A stretch of DNA of 6,454 bases, taken from NCBI GenBank assembly GCA_028717525.1, contig JAQUNT010000136.1, forward strand, positions 1 to 6,454. Reading direction: 5' to 3'. Each line of letters starts with the position of its first letter. The stretch's first letter is position 1. The notes under the pieces are model-generated. The model saw nothing but the letters and a program-made list of their open reading frames with translations, was not told the origin of the DNA and did no database searches. Of this stretch, positions 5,339 to 6,454 are shown one piece after another. A program made the translations under genes and the position numbers. The stretch is from Elusimicrobiota bacterium. Its GTDB lineage: Bacteria > Elusimicrobiota > Elusimicrobia > UBA1565 > UBA9628.

Positions 5339-6454
<1,116 letters not shown>

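Overview
The window is GC-rich, bacterial, densely coding DNA with few intergenic bases. It holds the 5' part of an F1Fo ATP synthase operon, a divergently transcribed response-regulator gene, and the end of a third transcription unit. The organism cannot be fixed from sequence alone. The high GC, the AtpZ-AtpI-B-E-F-H-A order and the style of the intergenic palindromic repeat remind me of Elusimicrobiota or other deep GC-rich Gram-negative lineages. That is an impression from memory, not a proven assignment.

Layout. (1) Positions 1-1506, plus strand: the C-terminal end of a probable GT4-type glycosyltransferase, then an unrecognised 36-residue small ORF, then a complete thiolase closest in its motifs to beta-ketoadipyl-CoA/acetyl-CoA thiolases. 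The three are joined by 4-base GTGA stop/start overlaps, which suggests one translationally coupled operon. (2) Positions 1523-2467, minus strand: a receiver plus degenerate GGDEF (GGDDF) response regulator, convergent with the thiolase and only 16 bases from it. (3) Positions 2468-2653: the only real intergenic region. It carries two tandem copies of a 57-base palindromic repeat, set between a weak -10 for the regulator and a promoter-like pair of perfect -35/-10 hexamers on the ATP synthase side whose spacing is abnormally short. (4) Positions 2654-6454, plus strand: atpZ, atpI-like, atpB, atpE, atpF, atpH and the first 375 codons of atpA, all tightly packed or overlapping.

How the genes work together. 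AtpZ and the AtpI-like protein are probable assembly helpers for the membrane sector. AtpB (a), AtpE (c) and AtpF (b) form Fo, while AtpH (delta) and AtpA (alpha) belong to the stalk and F1. The a subunit has the essential arginine and the c subunit has the ion-binding glutamate without the usual sodium-ligand residues, so proton coupling is inferred. The remaining genes (expected atpG, atpD, atpC) should lie beyond the right edge.

I found no convincing wholly new system. The most unusual items are the tandem palindromic repeat, the 10-base-spaced consensus hexamers, the doubly coupled 36-residue ORF, and the cysteine cluster next to the catalytic arginine of AtpB.
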